From CBDUBH01 sp965365345 (GTDB taxonomy: Bacteria > Bacteroidota > Ignavibacteria > Ignavibacteriales > SURF-24): a stretch of 17,929 nt of DNA. Every line of letters starts with the position of its first letter. Positions within the stretch are counted from its first letter, which is position 1. The notes under the pieces are model-generated. The model searched no databases, was not told the origin of the DNA, and saw only the letters and a list, made by a program, of their open reading frames with translations. Made by a program: the position numbers and the translations under genes. The stretch is taken from the NCBI GenBank assembly GCA_965365345.1, contig CBDUBH010000077.1:1-17929 (forward strand), in the 5' to 3' direction. Shown piece after piece: positions 7,327 through 14,982 of the stretch.

Positions 7327-9447
7327 TTATTGGATAATGAACAACAAAATTAACACTGAAAAAATCAATAAGACCACATAGGTTTGAACTTTTCCGGTTT
7401 GAACTTTTTTGAATAAAAGACCTATTGAACCGCTCAAAAAAGCTGAAAAATTAACTAGACCATCAACAATATTACTGTCAAACCAACCATATATTTTTGA
7501 AAGTCCTTTTGTAACTGACGCAGTACCATCAACAATTCCATCTATAATTTTAGCATCAAACCAAGACAAAGCACGGCTAAATTTAAGTGTACCGTTTATA
7601 AATGATGCTTGATAAAATTCATCAATAAACCACTTATTTAATGAAAATTTATATAGAGGTTTTAATTTCTCTGCAATCAAATCAGGATTGATCTTTTTCC
7701 ATTGATATAAAAGAAACGCGAATAATATTCCTAATCCACCCAAAGCTAAGGATAAAAACAGGGCGGTATAATGAACAGCGTGCATTGTGTGAACATACTT
7801 TTCCGAATGTACAACTGTCGAAACACCTTCCACAGGATGTTGATCCACTGATCTACGAATTCCGGGATGATCTTCAATAACTTCAGATTTCATAAAATCA
7901 AATCTTGTATTTTCAGGGGTCACAGTTGTCGGAGTTTTTATCCATTTATCTAAAAACCATCCGTTTTCAGGATTGAATGGGTTTATTGAATACCAAAAGA
8001 ATATTGATAATCCGGAAAGAATTATTAAAGGCAATACCATAGTTTTAGGCGATTCGTGCGCATGATCAAATTTGTGATGATCTCTTGGCTCGCCATGAAA
8101 AGTCAGGATAACTAATCTAAACATATAGAAAGCCGTCATTAATGCAACTATAAAAGCTAGAATTGGTATTAGCCAATGTCCGGTTAAAGTTCCAAAAGCC
8201 AAAGTTCCTGCTAGAATTCCATCTTTACTTAAAAATCCTGATGTAAAAGGAACTCCTGAAATTGCTAATGTAGCAATTAAAAATGTAGCATAAGTAATAG
8301 GCATCTTTCTTCTTAAACCGCCCATTTTTCTAATGTCTTGTTCATGATGCATTGCGTGAATAACAGAACCTGAACCTAAAAACATACTTGCTTTGAAAAA
8401 TGCGTGCGTTACAAGATGAAAAAATGCAAAAGAGTAAGCGCCAACTCCAAGTGCCATTACCATATATCCAAGTTGACTAACAGTTGAATATGCCAAAACT
8501 TTTTTAATATCATTTTGAGTTAAAGCAATAGTAGCAGCAATAAATGAAGTTATCACACCAATAATTGCTATAAATAACATTGCATCTGCAGTAAGCATAA
8601 CAAAAATTCTTGCTACAAGATAAACACCGGCAGCAACCATTGTAGCAGCATGAATCAATGCAGAAACCGGAGTTGGGCCTTCCATTGCATCTGGAAGCCA
8701 AACATGTAAAGGAAATTGAGCTGATTTTCCAACGGCACCGAAAAATATTAATATTCCAGCAGCGGTCAACCAGGCAGTACTGTTAAAAGGAAGATTTCCA
8801 GCGCCAATTTGTGCAAAAATTGTGTCAAAAGTAAAAGTATGATAATGAGTAAACAAGATCATAATACCAATAAACATTCCAAGATCACCGACTCTGTTTG
8901 CCAAAAACGCTTTTTTACTTGCATTTGCCGCTGAATCTTTTTCAAACCAAAATCCAATTAGTAAATATGAAGATAATCCCACTAATTCCCAGAAAATATA
9001 CATCATTAGGATGTTATGTGTTAGAACAATGCCAAGCATTGAAAAAGTAAAAATACCCAAGTATGCAAAATATCTTGTGTATCGTTTATCACCTTTCATA
9101 TATTCGATGGAAAACAAATGTACAAGGAAGCTTATAAGATTTACAACAAAAAGCATGATTACAGTTAAATTATCTAGCTTTATTCCCAGATCAATATTAA
9201 TTGTTCCCAATCCCGGAATATTCCAGAATTTGATCCATGTACCTTCCATAATTAGATTTTGATTGAGATAATAAGCAAGTTTGCCAAATCCGACATAAAT
9301 CGAAAGTCCCAATCCTATAAAAAGAATAAAGGTTTCAAGCAAATGAGCTTTGGGTATTTTATTCCCAAAGAAAATTAATGTTGCAAACCCAAGCAGGGGA
9401 AGAAACAATATGACCAAAGAAATATAAAGTAAATTTGATTCCGCCAT
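7327..9447 (-). CDS. nuoL: NADH-quinone oxidoreductase subunit L
   Basis: Distal antiporter-like subunit of the membrane arm, carrying the long lateral helix that braces NuoM and NuoN. At 706 residues it is somewhat longer than E. coli NuoL (613). Glu154 lies in YIFWELVGLSSYLL, followed by FEKDSAANASKKAFLANRVG in the usual place; FPLHVWLPDAMEGPTPVSAL is near residue 250. Part of the extra length is a hydrophilic, Pro- and His-containing loop at about residues 490-565, between late membrane helices; the C-terminus ends in a hydrophobic helix as expected for the anchor of the lateral helix. ATG 9447 lies eight bases after the nuoK stop. No truncation or frameshift. Confidence 0.96.
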   Translation of the reverse strand: MAESNLLYISLVILFLPLLGFATLIFFGNKIPKAHLLETFILFIGLGLSIYVGFGKLAYYLNQNLIMEGTWIKFWNIPGLGTINIDLGIKLDNLTVIMLFVVNLISFLVHLFSIEYMKGDKRYTRYFAYLGIFTFSMLGIVLTHNILMMYIFWELVGLSSYLLIGFWFEKDSAANASKKAFLANRVGDLGMFIGIMILFTHYHTFTFDTIFAQIGAGNLPFNSTAWLTAAGILIFFGAVGKSAQFPLHVWLPDAMEGPTPVSALIHAATMVAAGVYLVARIFVMLTADAMLFIAIIGVITSFIAATIALTQNDIKKVLAYSTVSQLGYMVMALGVGAYSFAFFHLVTHAFFKASMFLGSGSVIHAMHHEQDIRKMGGLRRKMPITYATFLIATLAISGVPFTSGFLSKDGILAGTLAFGTLTGHWLIPILAFIVALMTAFYMFRLVILTFHGEPRDHHKFDHAHESPKTMVLPLIILSGLSIFFWYSINPFNPENGWFLDKWIKTPTTVTPENTRFDFMKSEVIEDHPGIRRSVDQHPVEGVSTVVHSEKYVHTMHAVHYTALFLSLALGGLGILFAFLLYQWKKINPDLIAEKLKPLYKFSLNKWFIDEFYQASFINGTLKFSRALSWFDAKIIDGIVDGTASVTKGLSKIYGWFDSNIVDGLVNFSAFLSGSIGLLFKKVQTGKVQTYVVLLIFSVLILLFIIQ

Positions 9448-9455
9448 AATATATT

Positions 9456-9767
9456 TTATTCTTTTAAGTTATCAATTTCATCTACGTTTACAGTAGAGAA
9501 AGTTTTATAAATATTTAATACAATTGCCAATGCAATGGCTGCTTCTGCGGCTGCCAATACAATAACAAACAAGGCGTAAACTTGACCGTTTAAACCAAAA
9601 TCTCCGTATTTAGAAAACGCAACAAAATTAATGTTTGCAGCATTTAGAATTAATTCCAAACCCATTAAAACCATTACTGCATTTTTTCTGGTAACAATTC
9701 CAAAAATGCCCAATGAAAAAAGTATTGCGCTAACAAACAGAAAATGATTTAATCCAACTTGTTCCAA
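9456..9767 (-). CDS. nuoK: NADH-quinone oxidoreductase subunit K (TTG start)
   Basis: Small MrpC-like membrane subunit of complex I, 103 residues with three helices. The two buried glutamates of the proton path are Glu38 (MGLELILNAANINFV) and Glu75 (AAAEAAIALAIVL), matching E. coli Glu36 and Glu72. The start is TTG at 9767-9765: it is preceded by GGAG (9774-9777) with six bases of spacing, gives the expected N-terminus (xxxGLNHFLFVSAILF), and an in-frame TAG six codons upstream leaves no ATG. The gap to nuoJ (109 bases) is the largest in the operon and holds a 31-codon small ORF that overlaps this start by 19 bases. Confidence 0.94.
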   Translation of the reverse strand: MEQVGLNHFLFVSAILFSLGIFGIVTRKNAVMVLMGLELILNAANINFVAFSKYGDFGLNGQVYALFVIVLAAAEAAIALAIVLNIYKTFSTVNVDEIDNLKE

Positions 9768-9844
9768 GTCAGACTCCGAAATCTAATTTTAAAATATCCG
9801 TTAATTAATTTTAGAATGAATCTATTTTTCTTTTTTTCTTTCAT
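9749..9844 (-). CDS. Possible 31-codon small ORF between nuoJ and nuoK
   Basis: ATG 9844 is preceded by AAAAGG (9854-9859) at nine-base spacing and opens 31 codons to a TAA at 9751-9749. The peptide begins MKEKKKNRFILKLINGYF and is strongly basic (about a third Lys/Arg) with some aromatic residues; I recognise no family and see no membrane helix. It fills most of the unusually long nuoJ-nuoK gap and overlaps the nuoK TTG start by 19 bases in another frame, so its translation could couple to nuoK. It could equally be chance in an A-rich leader. Treat as a candidate only. Confidence 0.35.
   Translation of the reverse strand: MKEKKKNRFILKLINGYFKIRFRSLTWNKLD
9774..9777 (-). promoter_or_regulatory. 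Ribosome binding site for the nuoK TTG start
   Basis: GGAG on the minus strand, six bases upstream of TTG 9767. It is the evidence for choosing the non-ATG start, since the upstream frame contains a TAG and no ATG. It lies inside the coding sequence of the small ORF at 9749-9844, so a ribosome translating that ORF would pass over it. Confidence 0.6.
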
Positions 9845-9876
9845 TTTTACTTACCTTTTAGAATACATTAAACAAA

Positions 9877-10377
9877 TCAATTTTCTTCTTTTCGAGCTAT
9901 CATTGCCGCACCAACCAAGGCGATCAAAAGCAATATTGCTAACAATTCAAATATTAAAACGTAATCTGTAATTAATAGATGGCCAAGATCACCAATTGTA
10001 CTGTTATTCGGCAATTGCTTTGAAAAAGATTGCCATTCGGTATTTATCAAAACATGAATCAAATATCCGGCGAGAACTCCAACTCCTAAAATTGCAGGAA
10101 TAATCTGAACAGATCCAGTTCTTATTTGTACATTTGTTATTTTATTTGTAAGCATTACACCAAATAGCAACAAAATTAAAATGCCTCCTAAATACACAAC
10201 AATTTGTACAATTGAAAGGAAATCAGCTCCCAACAATACGTAGAAACCAGCCACTCCGAAAAATGTAAACATTAAACTGAAAGCTGAATAGACAATATTT
10301 TTTGATGTTACCACAATTACTGCGGAAACAATAGTTATTATAGAAAACAGGTAAAAAACTATATCGTAAATATTCAT
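9877..10377 (-). CDS. nuoJ: NADH-quinone oxidoreductase subunit J
   Basis: Membrane subunit at the junction of the two arms of complex I, 166 residues with five predicted helices. The family signature ADFLSIVQIVVYLGGILILLLFGVM covers about residues 51-75; helix 3 of this subunit contains the pi-bulge that moves during turnover in known structures. ATG 10377 is 19 bases after the nuoI stop, with no clear Shine-Dalgarno sequence. The C-terminus ends in a short charged tail (ARKEEN). The 109 bases behind it before nuoK are atypical for this operon. Confidence 0.94.
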   Translation of the reverse strand: MNIYDIVFYLFSIITIVSAVIVVTSKNIVYSAFSLMFTFFGVAGFYVLLGADFLSIVQIVVYLGGILILLLFGVMLTNKITNVQIRTGSVQIIPAILGVGVLAGYLIHVLINTEWQSFSKQLPNNSTIGDLGHLLITDYVLIFELLAILLLIALVGAAMIARKEEN

Positions 10378-10396
10378 TAGTTATAGCCGAAATATT

Positions 10397-11074
10397 TTAT
10401 GAATTATTTTCTGACTTATTTTGATTTAATTCAGTATTTGCCGGATTATCTTTTGGTAATTTTTGTTCGGCAACACTTCCTTCTGGAAGAGGAGCAACTT
10501 TTTTAACTCCGGGTGCTGCTTCAGGTTTTACGGCAGCAGTATCAGTTTTACCGGCAGCCGCAGCAGCTTTTTGCGCTGCTTTTTCAGCTTCAACCTTTGC
10601 GTAATTTTCTTTTTTCTCTGCCGCTTCTGCTTCGGTTAATGTTGAAAATCTGTAAATGAAATTTTCTCTTTCGTATTCAGCAAATTCATATACATCAGTC
10701 ATTTTTATGCATTCAGTAGGGCATGGATAAACACAAAGACTGCAATAGCAGCATTTAGCTATATCAATATCAAATTGAGTGACCCAAAGCGCTTTTTTCT
10801 TTCCGTTAGAAGTTTTACCAAGATCTTCACCCGGAACTGATTTTACAGTTTCAATAGTTATACAGCTAACAGGGCATGCTCTTGCACATTGATCGCAACC
10901 AATACAATCATCCATGTTAACAAACAAACGGTTTCTTGCTCTTTCGGGTAATGCAACTTTTACATCAGGATATTGAATAGTAACCGATGGCTTGAAAAGA
11001 TGATTGAATGTAATTTTCATGCCGACGAGAACCGTCCAAATTGCATCCCATGTATTTTTAAAGTATTGTTTCAT
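10397..11074 (-). CDS. nuoI: NADH-quinone oxidoreductase subunit I, with Ala/Lys-rich C-terminal tail
   Basis: Peripheral-arm ferredoxin-like subunit holding two [4Fe-4S] clusters (N6a, N6b) that pass electrons to NuoB. Two CxxCxxCxxxCP motifs are intact: Cys57-60-63-67 and Cys108-111-114-118. The core to about residue 150 is normal. Beyond it is a tail of about 70 residues, low in complexity and rich in Ala, Lys, Glu and Pro, ending in a polar Asn/Ser stretch; it looks disordered and is not part of the standard fold. Total 225 residues against about 160-180 in many bacteria. The gene starts one base after the nuoH stop. Without nuoE/F/G nearby, NuoI is the most exposed cluster subunit and the likely docking point for a soluble donor such as ferredoxin (inference). 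Confidence 0.95.
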   Translation of the reverse strand: MKQYFKNTWDAIWTVLVGMKITFNHLFKPSVTIQYPDVKVALPERARNRLFVNMDDCIGCDQCARACPVSCITIETVKSVPGEDLGKTSNGKKKALWVTQFDIDIAKCCYCSLCVYPCPTECIKMTDVYEFAEYERENFIYRFSTLTEAEAAEKKENYAKVEAEKAAQKAAAAAGKTDTAAVKPEAAPGVKKVAPLPEGSVAEQKLPKDNPANTELNQNKSENNS

Positions 11075-11075
11075 A

Positions 11076-12146
11076 TTAAAGTAAAATGATTAATGCGACA
11101 ATTATTAAATTAACAAATGCATAAGGAATCAGATATTTCCAACAAACTGTCATTAACTGATCAACTCTCAATCTTGGCAAAGTCCAGCGTAACCACATTT
11201 GAACGAATACAAAAAACAAACCTTTTGCCGTAAACCAAAATAATTGTTCAAAAGGAATTAAAATTTCTAAACCTATTAAATTTCCCAAATAACCAAAAGG
11301 TGATTGATATCCACCGAAAAATAAAGCAGTTACAATTGCCGATACTGCAAACATATTAGCATATTCAGCCAAAAAGAACATTGCGAATTTCATCCCGGTA
11401 TATTCAGTGTGATAACCTGCTACAAGTTCGCTTTCAGCTTCAGGAATATCAAAAGGAGTTCTGTTGACTTCAGCTAAAGTACTTACATAAATAATTACAA
11501 ATCCTACGATCATAAAAGGAATCAGGAGTAATTTTGGAAGTAAAGGTAAATTACCTCCTAAAATATTCCAATTCCAGAAATAAGCAGTTTGAAATTCACT
11601 GATAACTCCGAGATTTAGAGAATCAGTAACTATAACAACTGTTAAAATTACAAGAGCGGTTGGAATTTCGTAGCTTATTATTTGTGCAACAGATCTCATT
11701 GCACCTAGTAACGAATATTTATTATTAGAAGCCCAGCCTGCCATTAAAATTCCGGCAACTGCCAAACTTGAAATTGCCAAAATGTAAAATATTCCTAAAT
11801 CAATATTTGATCCAATGTAAGCACTGGAGAAAGGAATAGCGGCAAATGCAGCATAACTTCCGACAAAAACCAATACAGGCGCAAGATTAAAAAGTTTTTT
11901 GTCAGTATCTGCAGCAACAATGTCTTCTTTCTGAATCAACTTCAAAATATCTGCAACAGTTTGAAGAATTCCCTGAGGTCCAACTCTGTTTGGCCCGACA
12001 CGGTCTTGCATAAATGCCGAAACTTTTCTTTCAGCAAGCACTGCAAATAATGCGAAAGGTAAAATGAAAATTAGTAAGGGCAATGCTGCGGTAATTATAG
12101 CTGCTAAATATTCATTACCGAATATTGAGTTTAATAAATCATACAT
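11076..12146 (-). CDS. nuoH: NADH-quinone oxidoreductase subunit H
   Basis: Membrane subunit that forms the quinone chamber entrance and links it to the proton path; 356 residues, about eight helices. Signatures are complete: AERKVSAFMQDRVGPNRVGP at residues 38-57 and PFDIPEAESELVAGYHTEY at 231-249, with the acidic residues of the connecting loop intact. ATG 12146 overlaps the nuoD stop by one base (TAATG), so the two are translationally coupled. That junction is where nuoE, nuoF and nuoG would be in a 14-gene operon, so their absence here is not due to an assembly gap or deletion scar. Confidence 0.96.
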   Translation of the reverse strand: MYDLLNSIFGNEYLAAIITAALPLLIFILPFALFAVLAERKVSAFMQDRVGPNRVGPQGILQTVADILKLIQKEDIVAADTDKKLFNLAPVLVFVGSYAAFAAIPFSSAYIGSNIDLGIFYILAISSLAVAGILMAGWASNNKYSLLGAMRSVAQIISYEIPTALVILTVVIVTDSLNLGVISEFQTAYFWNWNILGGNLPLLPKLLLIPFMIVGFVIIYVSTLAEVNRTPFDIPEAESELVAGYHTEYTGMKFAMFFLAEYANMFAVSAIVTALFFGGYQSPFGYLGNLIGLEILIPFEQLFWFTAKGLFFVFVQMWLRWTLPRLRVDQLMTVCWKYLIPYAFVNLIIVALIILL

Positions 12147-13261
12147 TATCTGTCTATTTCTCCAAGTACTATATCAATACTTCCTAAAATTGTAATTACA
12201 TCTGCTACTAAATGTCCGCGGCAAAGTTTTCCGAGAACACTTAAATTAACGAAAGAAGGAGCTCTAACTTTAACTCTGAAAGGACTTGTTGAGCCATCAC
12301 TAATTATAAAAAATCCGAGTTCACCTTTAGGATTTTCAACTCTTCCGTAAATACTGCCTGCAGCAGGTTTAATTCTTTTGGGAATAGCCGAATTTATATC
12401 TCCTTCAGGCAATTGTTCTAACGCCTGTTCAATAATTTTTAAACTTTCTTCCATTTCAAGAATACGTACATAATATCTATCCCAACTATCGCCGACAGTT
12501 CCCATCAATCCTTGTCCAACGGGAATATCAAAATCAAATCTGTCATAAATTGAATAAGGATCATTTCTTCTTAAATCAAATTTTAATCCGCTAGCTCTAA
12601 GCATTGGTCCGGTTATACCGTAATTAATTGCAGTATCTAACGGCAAAATACCGACATTAGCGGTTCTTTCGACAAATATTTTATTATATGATAAAAGATT
12701 GTTTAACTCTTTAATAGTTGGTCTGAATTCTTTTACAAATTCTTTTGCTTTTGGCACAAAATCAGGATGAAGATCATGTGAAAGTCCACCGATCCACATA
12801 TAATTATAAAGTAATCTTGCACCGCATGTCATTTCAAAAAGAGTTAAAATCTTTTCACGATCTCTAAAACAATATAAAAATGGGGTAAACGCGCCTATAT
12901 CCACACCATAAGTTCCAAGAGCAACCAAATGTGACGCAATTCTTTGCAATTCGCCAATTATAACGCGTATATATTGAACTCTTTCTGGAACTTCGATTCC
13001 TAAAAACTTTTCAACTGTAACGGCATAACCGAAACTGTTGTACATCGAAGCCAAATAATCCAATCTGTCAACATATGGAATTACTTGAGGATAGGTCATA
13101 GATTCAGCATGTTTTTCAAAACACCTGTGTAAATAACCGATATGCGGCTTTACATCAACAACCAGTTCACCATCAAGTTCAAGTTCCAACCTCAAAACCC
13201 CGTGTGTTGAAGGATGTTGAGGTCCCATATTTAAAACCATTTCTTCAGTTTTAAGCGCCAT
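12146..13261 (-). CDS. nuoD: NADH-quinone oxidoreductase subunit D (49-kDa)
   Basis: Peripheral-arm subunit that forms the quinone site with NuoB, related to the large subunit of NiFe hydrogenases but without their metal ligands. Residues 13-21 read GPQHPSTHG, whose His is at the quinone headgroup site; the C-terminus ends in the family GEIDR. 371 residues is a little shorter than E. coli-type proteins because NuoC is a separate gene here rather than an N-terminal fusion. ATG 13261 lies 24 bases after the nuoC stop; an AAAAAGA run immediately precedes it. Its stop overlaps the nuoH start. Confidence 0.97.
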   Translation of the reverse strand: MALKTEEMVLNMGPQHPSTHGVLRLELELDGELVVDVKPHIGYLHRCFEKHAESMTYPQVIPYVDRLDYLASMYNSFGYAVTVEKFLGIEVPERVQYIRVIIGELQRIASHLVALGTYGVDIGAFTPFLYCFRDREKILTLFEMTCGARLLYNYMWIGGLSHDLHPDFVPKAKEFVKEFRPTIKELNNLLSYNKIFVERTANVGILPLDTAINYGITGPMLRASGLKFDLRRNDPYSIYDRFDFDIPVGQGLMGTVGDSWDRYYVRILEMEESLKIIEQALEQLPEGDINSAIPKRIKPAAGSIYGRVENPKGELGFFIISDGSTSPFRVKVRAPSFVNLSVLGKLCRGHLVADVITILGSIDIVLGEIDR

Positions 13262-13285
13262 TCTTTTTACAATCTCATGTTAAAA

Positions 13286-13813
13286 TTAATAAGGAACTTT
13301 CATTCCGTTATAAAATTCGGGATTACGATAATCTTTTCTTAGTGGATATCCAGCTTCCCAATCATCAGGCATTAAAATTCTCGTAAGGTTCGGATGATTA
13401 AGAAATTTAATCCCGAACATATCAAATGCTTCTCTTTCATGCCAATCCGCTGTTTTCCAAACGGATTCTACTGATTCAGTAACCGGATTTTCTCTTGATA
13501 AGGAAACTTTTAAAAGAACTTTATGATTTATTTCTATTGAATGAAGATGATAATAGATACTTAAAGTTCCACCATTTATAGAAGTAGAACCATCTTCATT
13601 CTGGATCTTTTCACCATTAGCATCATCAACTCCCGAAAGCACCATTAAAGTATCAAACTTTAATTCTTCGGATTTTCTCAAAAATGAACATACTTTTTTT
13701 ATCGCTGACGGTTCTATTATAATTACAGGTTCAACCGGAACCTGCTGAAATTCTAAAACAGAATCGTTAAACTTTTCTTTTAAAATGTTGAAAATTTCTT
13801 CTTGTGTTTTCAT
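13286..13813 (-). CDS. nuoC: NADH-quinone oxidoreductase subunit C (30-kDa)
   Basis: Peripheral-arm structural subunit that packs against NuoD. The 30-kDa signature is present: WHEREAFDMFGI at residues 124-135, HPNLTRILMPDDW at 140-152 and PLRKDY at 157-162. 175 residues, unfused to NuoD. Its ATG at 13813 overlaps the nuoB stop by four bases (ATGA), implying coupled translation. A short acidic, Gly/Ser/Asn-rich insertion lies around residues 62-83 in a probable surface loop. Confidence 0.96.
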   Translation of the reverse strand: MKTQEEIFNILKEKFNDSVLEFQQVPVEPVIIIEPSAIKKVCSFLRKSEELKFDTLMVLSGVDDANGEKIQNEDGSTSINGGTLSIYYHLHSIEINHKVLLKVSLSRENPVTESVESVWKTADWHEREAFDMFGIKFLNHPNLTRILMPDDWEAGYPLRKDYRNPEFYNGMKVPY

Positions 13814-14304
13814 GCGGTTTTTTTCACCAAAGATTCATTTCTAATTTTTTCCTGAAGTTTTAATAAACCTTCAAGCAAAGCTTCCGGACGGGGAGGACAT
13901 CCCGGAACATAAACATCAACCGGAATTATTCTGTCAACCCCTTTTAAAACGTGATAGCCGTGTTCCCAGTATGGTCCGCCGCAATTTGCGCAACTTCCCA
14001 TCGAAATAATATATTTCGGATCGGGAATTTGTTCATATAATCTTTTTATTCTTGTTGCCATTTTTAAGGTGACGGTACCGGAAATAATAATTATGTCCGA
14101 CTGTCTTGGAGAAGGGCGGGGAATTACGCCGAATCTGTCAAAATCATAATGCGAAGCAGAAGTTGCCATCATTTCAATTGCACAGCAAGCCAAACCGAAT
14201 CCTAATTGCCACAATGATGAAAGTCTTGCCCAATTAAGAATATCTTCTGTAGTTGTTAAAACTATATTGCTATCGCTAAATTCTTTATCTAATAAACTTT
14301 TCAT
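13810..14304 (-). CDS. nuoB: NADH-quinone oxidoreductase subunit B
   Basis: Carries the terminal [4Fe-4S] cluster N2, the direct electron donor to quinone. Ligands are Cys40 and Cys41 (tandem, in GLACCAIEM), Cys105 (MGSCANCGG) and Cys136 (VPGCPPRPEA). 164 residues, full length. ATG 14304 lies four bases after the nuoA stop. The tandem-cysteine geometry is the hallmark that separates NuoB from related hydrogenase small subunits, and the neighbours confirm it. No anomalies. Confidence 0.97.
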   Translation of the reverse strand: MKSLLDKEFSDSNIVLTTTEDILNWARLSSLWQLGFGLACCAIEMMATSASHYDFDRFGVIPRPSPRQSDIIIISGTVTLKMATRIKRLYEQIPDPKYIISMGSCANCGGPYWEHGYHVLKGVDRIIPVDVYVPGCPPRPEALLEGLLKLQEKIRNESLVKKTA

Positions 14305-14308
14305 TCTT

Positions 14309-14746
14309 TTATTGAGTTAAATTTATTTCTAAGGTTTTTTCTTCTATAGTTACCTGATCATCTTCAATTTTTGGCGGGTTAATTTTAGGACGTGCCCATT
14401 CCAAATCACCTTTACGCCATTCGTAAGCCATACCGATACCCAAAATTACAAGGAAGGTAAATCCTACTAAATAGCCGTATATTCCATATTGTTTATATGC
14501 CATTGCCCAAGGGAAAAGTAAAACTACTTCCACATCAAAGATCAGGAATATTAAGGCAACAACATAAAAACGAATATTGAATTTGATCCAAGGGGAACCT
14601 AACGGATTTTCTCCACATTCGTATGTCATTAATTTTTCTTTTGTCGGGCGATTCGGGCGGATGAACTTTGAGAATAAGATTGCCACCATTACAAAAATTG
14701 CTGCCAAAAGAATAAAGATAAAAATTTTACCGAATTCAGTTATCAT
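14309..14746 (-). CDS. nuoA: NADH-quinone oxidoreductase subunit A
   Basis: Small three-helix membrane subunit at the arm junction. The conserved loop TYECGENPLGSPWIKFNIRF (residues 41-60) and helix 2 with FLIFDVEVVLLFPW (67-80; acidic Asp71 and Glu73) are intact. 145 residues, somewhat longer than many homologues through a polar C-terminal tail. ATG 14746 is the first gene start of the operon; the mRNA leader is predicted to be about 20 bases with no good Shine-Dalgarno sequence, so initiation may rely on an unstructured A-rich leader. Confidence 0.96.
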   Translation of the reverse strand: MITEFGKIFIFILLAAIFVMVAILFSKFIRPNRPTKEKLMTYECGENPLGSPWIKFNIRFYVVALIFLIFDVEVVLLFPWAMAYKQYGIYGYLVGFTFLVILGIGMAYEWRKGDLEWARPKINPPKIEDDQVTIEEKTLEINLTQ

Positions 14747-14771
14747 ATGCTTTTAATTTTTGAATTGTCCA

Positions 14772-14800
14772 AAAATACCATTCATTTAAAGTAATGTCAA
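14772..14800 (-). promoter_or_regulatory. Promoter of the nuo operon
   Basis: On the minus strand TTGACA (14795-14800) and TATTTT (14772-14777) are separated by 17 bases, and the -10 region reads TATTTTTG, which also fits the Bacteroidota element TAnnTTTG with a TTG about 20 bases upstream. The predicted start of transcription is near 14765, leaving a leader of about 19 bases before nuoA. Best promoter candidate in the window. Confidence 0.65.
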
Positions 14801-14818
14801 GACAAAATCGGACAAAAA
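14801..14818 (-). repeat. Tandem TTTTGTC direct repeat next to the nuo -35 element
   Basis: TTTTGTC occurs twice on the minus strand (14811-14817 and 14801-14807), spaced exactly ten bases apart, immediately upstream of TTGACA. Two like-oriented copies one helical turn apart beside a -35 box is the arrangement of an activator-binding site. I cannot name the regulator, and the region is AT-rich, so chance is possible. Confidence 0.35.
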
Positions 14819-14982
14819 TGTTTTAATATCACAGTGTAATAATTTCAATTGAATTATCGCAATTAAAAATCAATTGTTTAGTAAGAAAAATCCCTAAAAA
14901 TTATAACTTAAAACAATAAAAAGGGTGAAAAATTTAGTATAAAAAGAAAATCAATTTAACAATTTTTATTAGAAAAAAATCA

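Larger units (their letters stand above)
14747..14982. other. Intergenic region between cydB and nuoA
   Basis: 236 bases without a gene. Apart from the nuo promoter and the adjacent repeat, it is very AT-rich. It contains a ten-base palindrome TTCAATTGAA (14844-14853) and a second CAATTG at 14871-14876. No convincing terminator follows cydB, and no small cydX-like ORF is visible directly behind cydB: the only ATG there is closed after four codons. Confidence 0.7.

Noticed and set aside
8510..8701. Cys/Tyr/Asn-rich minus-strand frame of 63 codons
   Set aside because: It is an out-of-frame shadow inside nuoL. The odd composition follows from shifted reading of hydrophobic codons; the same holds for the Cys-rich frames inside cydB at 15146-15388 and 15431-15676.
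14844..14876. Palindrome TTCAATTGAA and nearby CAATTG as an FNR/CRP-type operator
   Set aside because: It does not fit TTGATnnnnATCAA or the CRP consensus, and short A/T palindromes are frequent in such AT-rich DNA.
14886..14930. Possible terminator after cydB (CCCT...AGGG followed by T-rich sequence)
   Set aside because: Only four base pairs with a loop of about 26 bases, in a region where T-runs are common; too weak to call.
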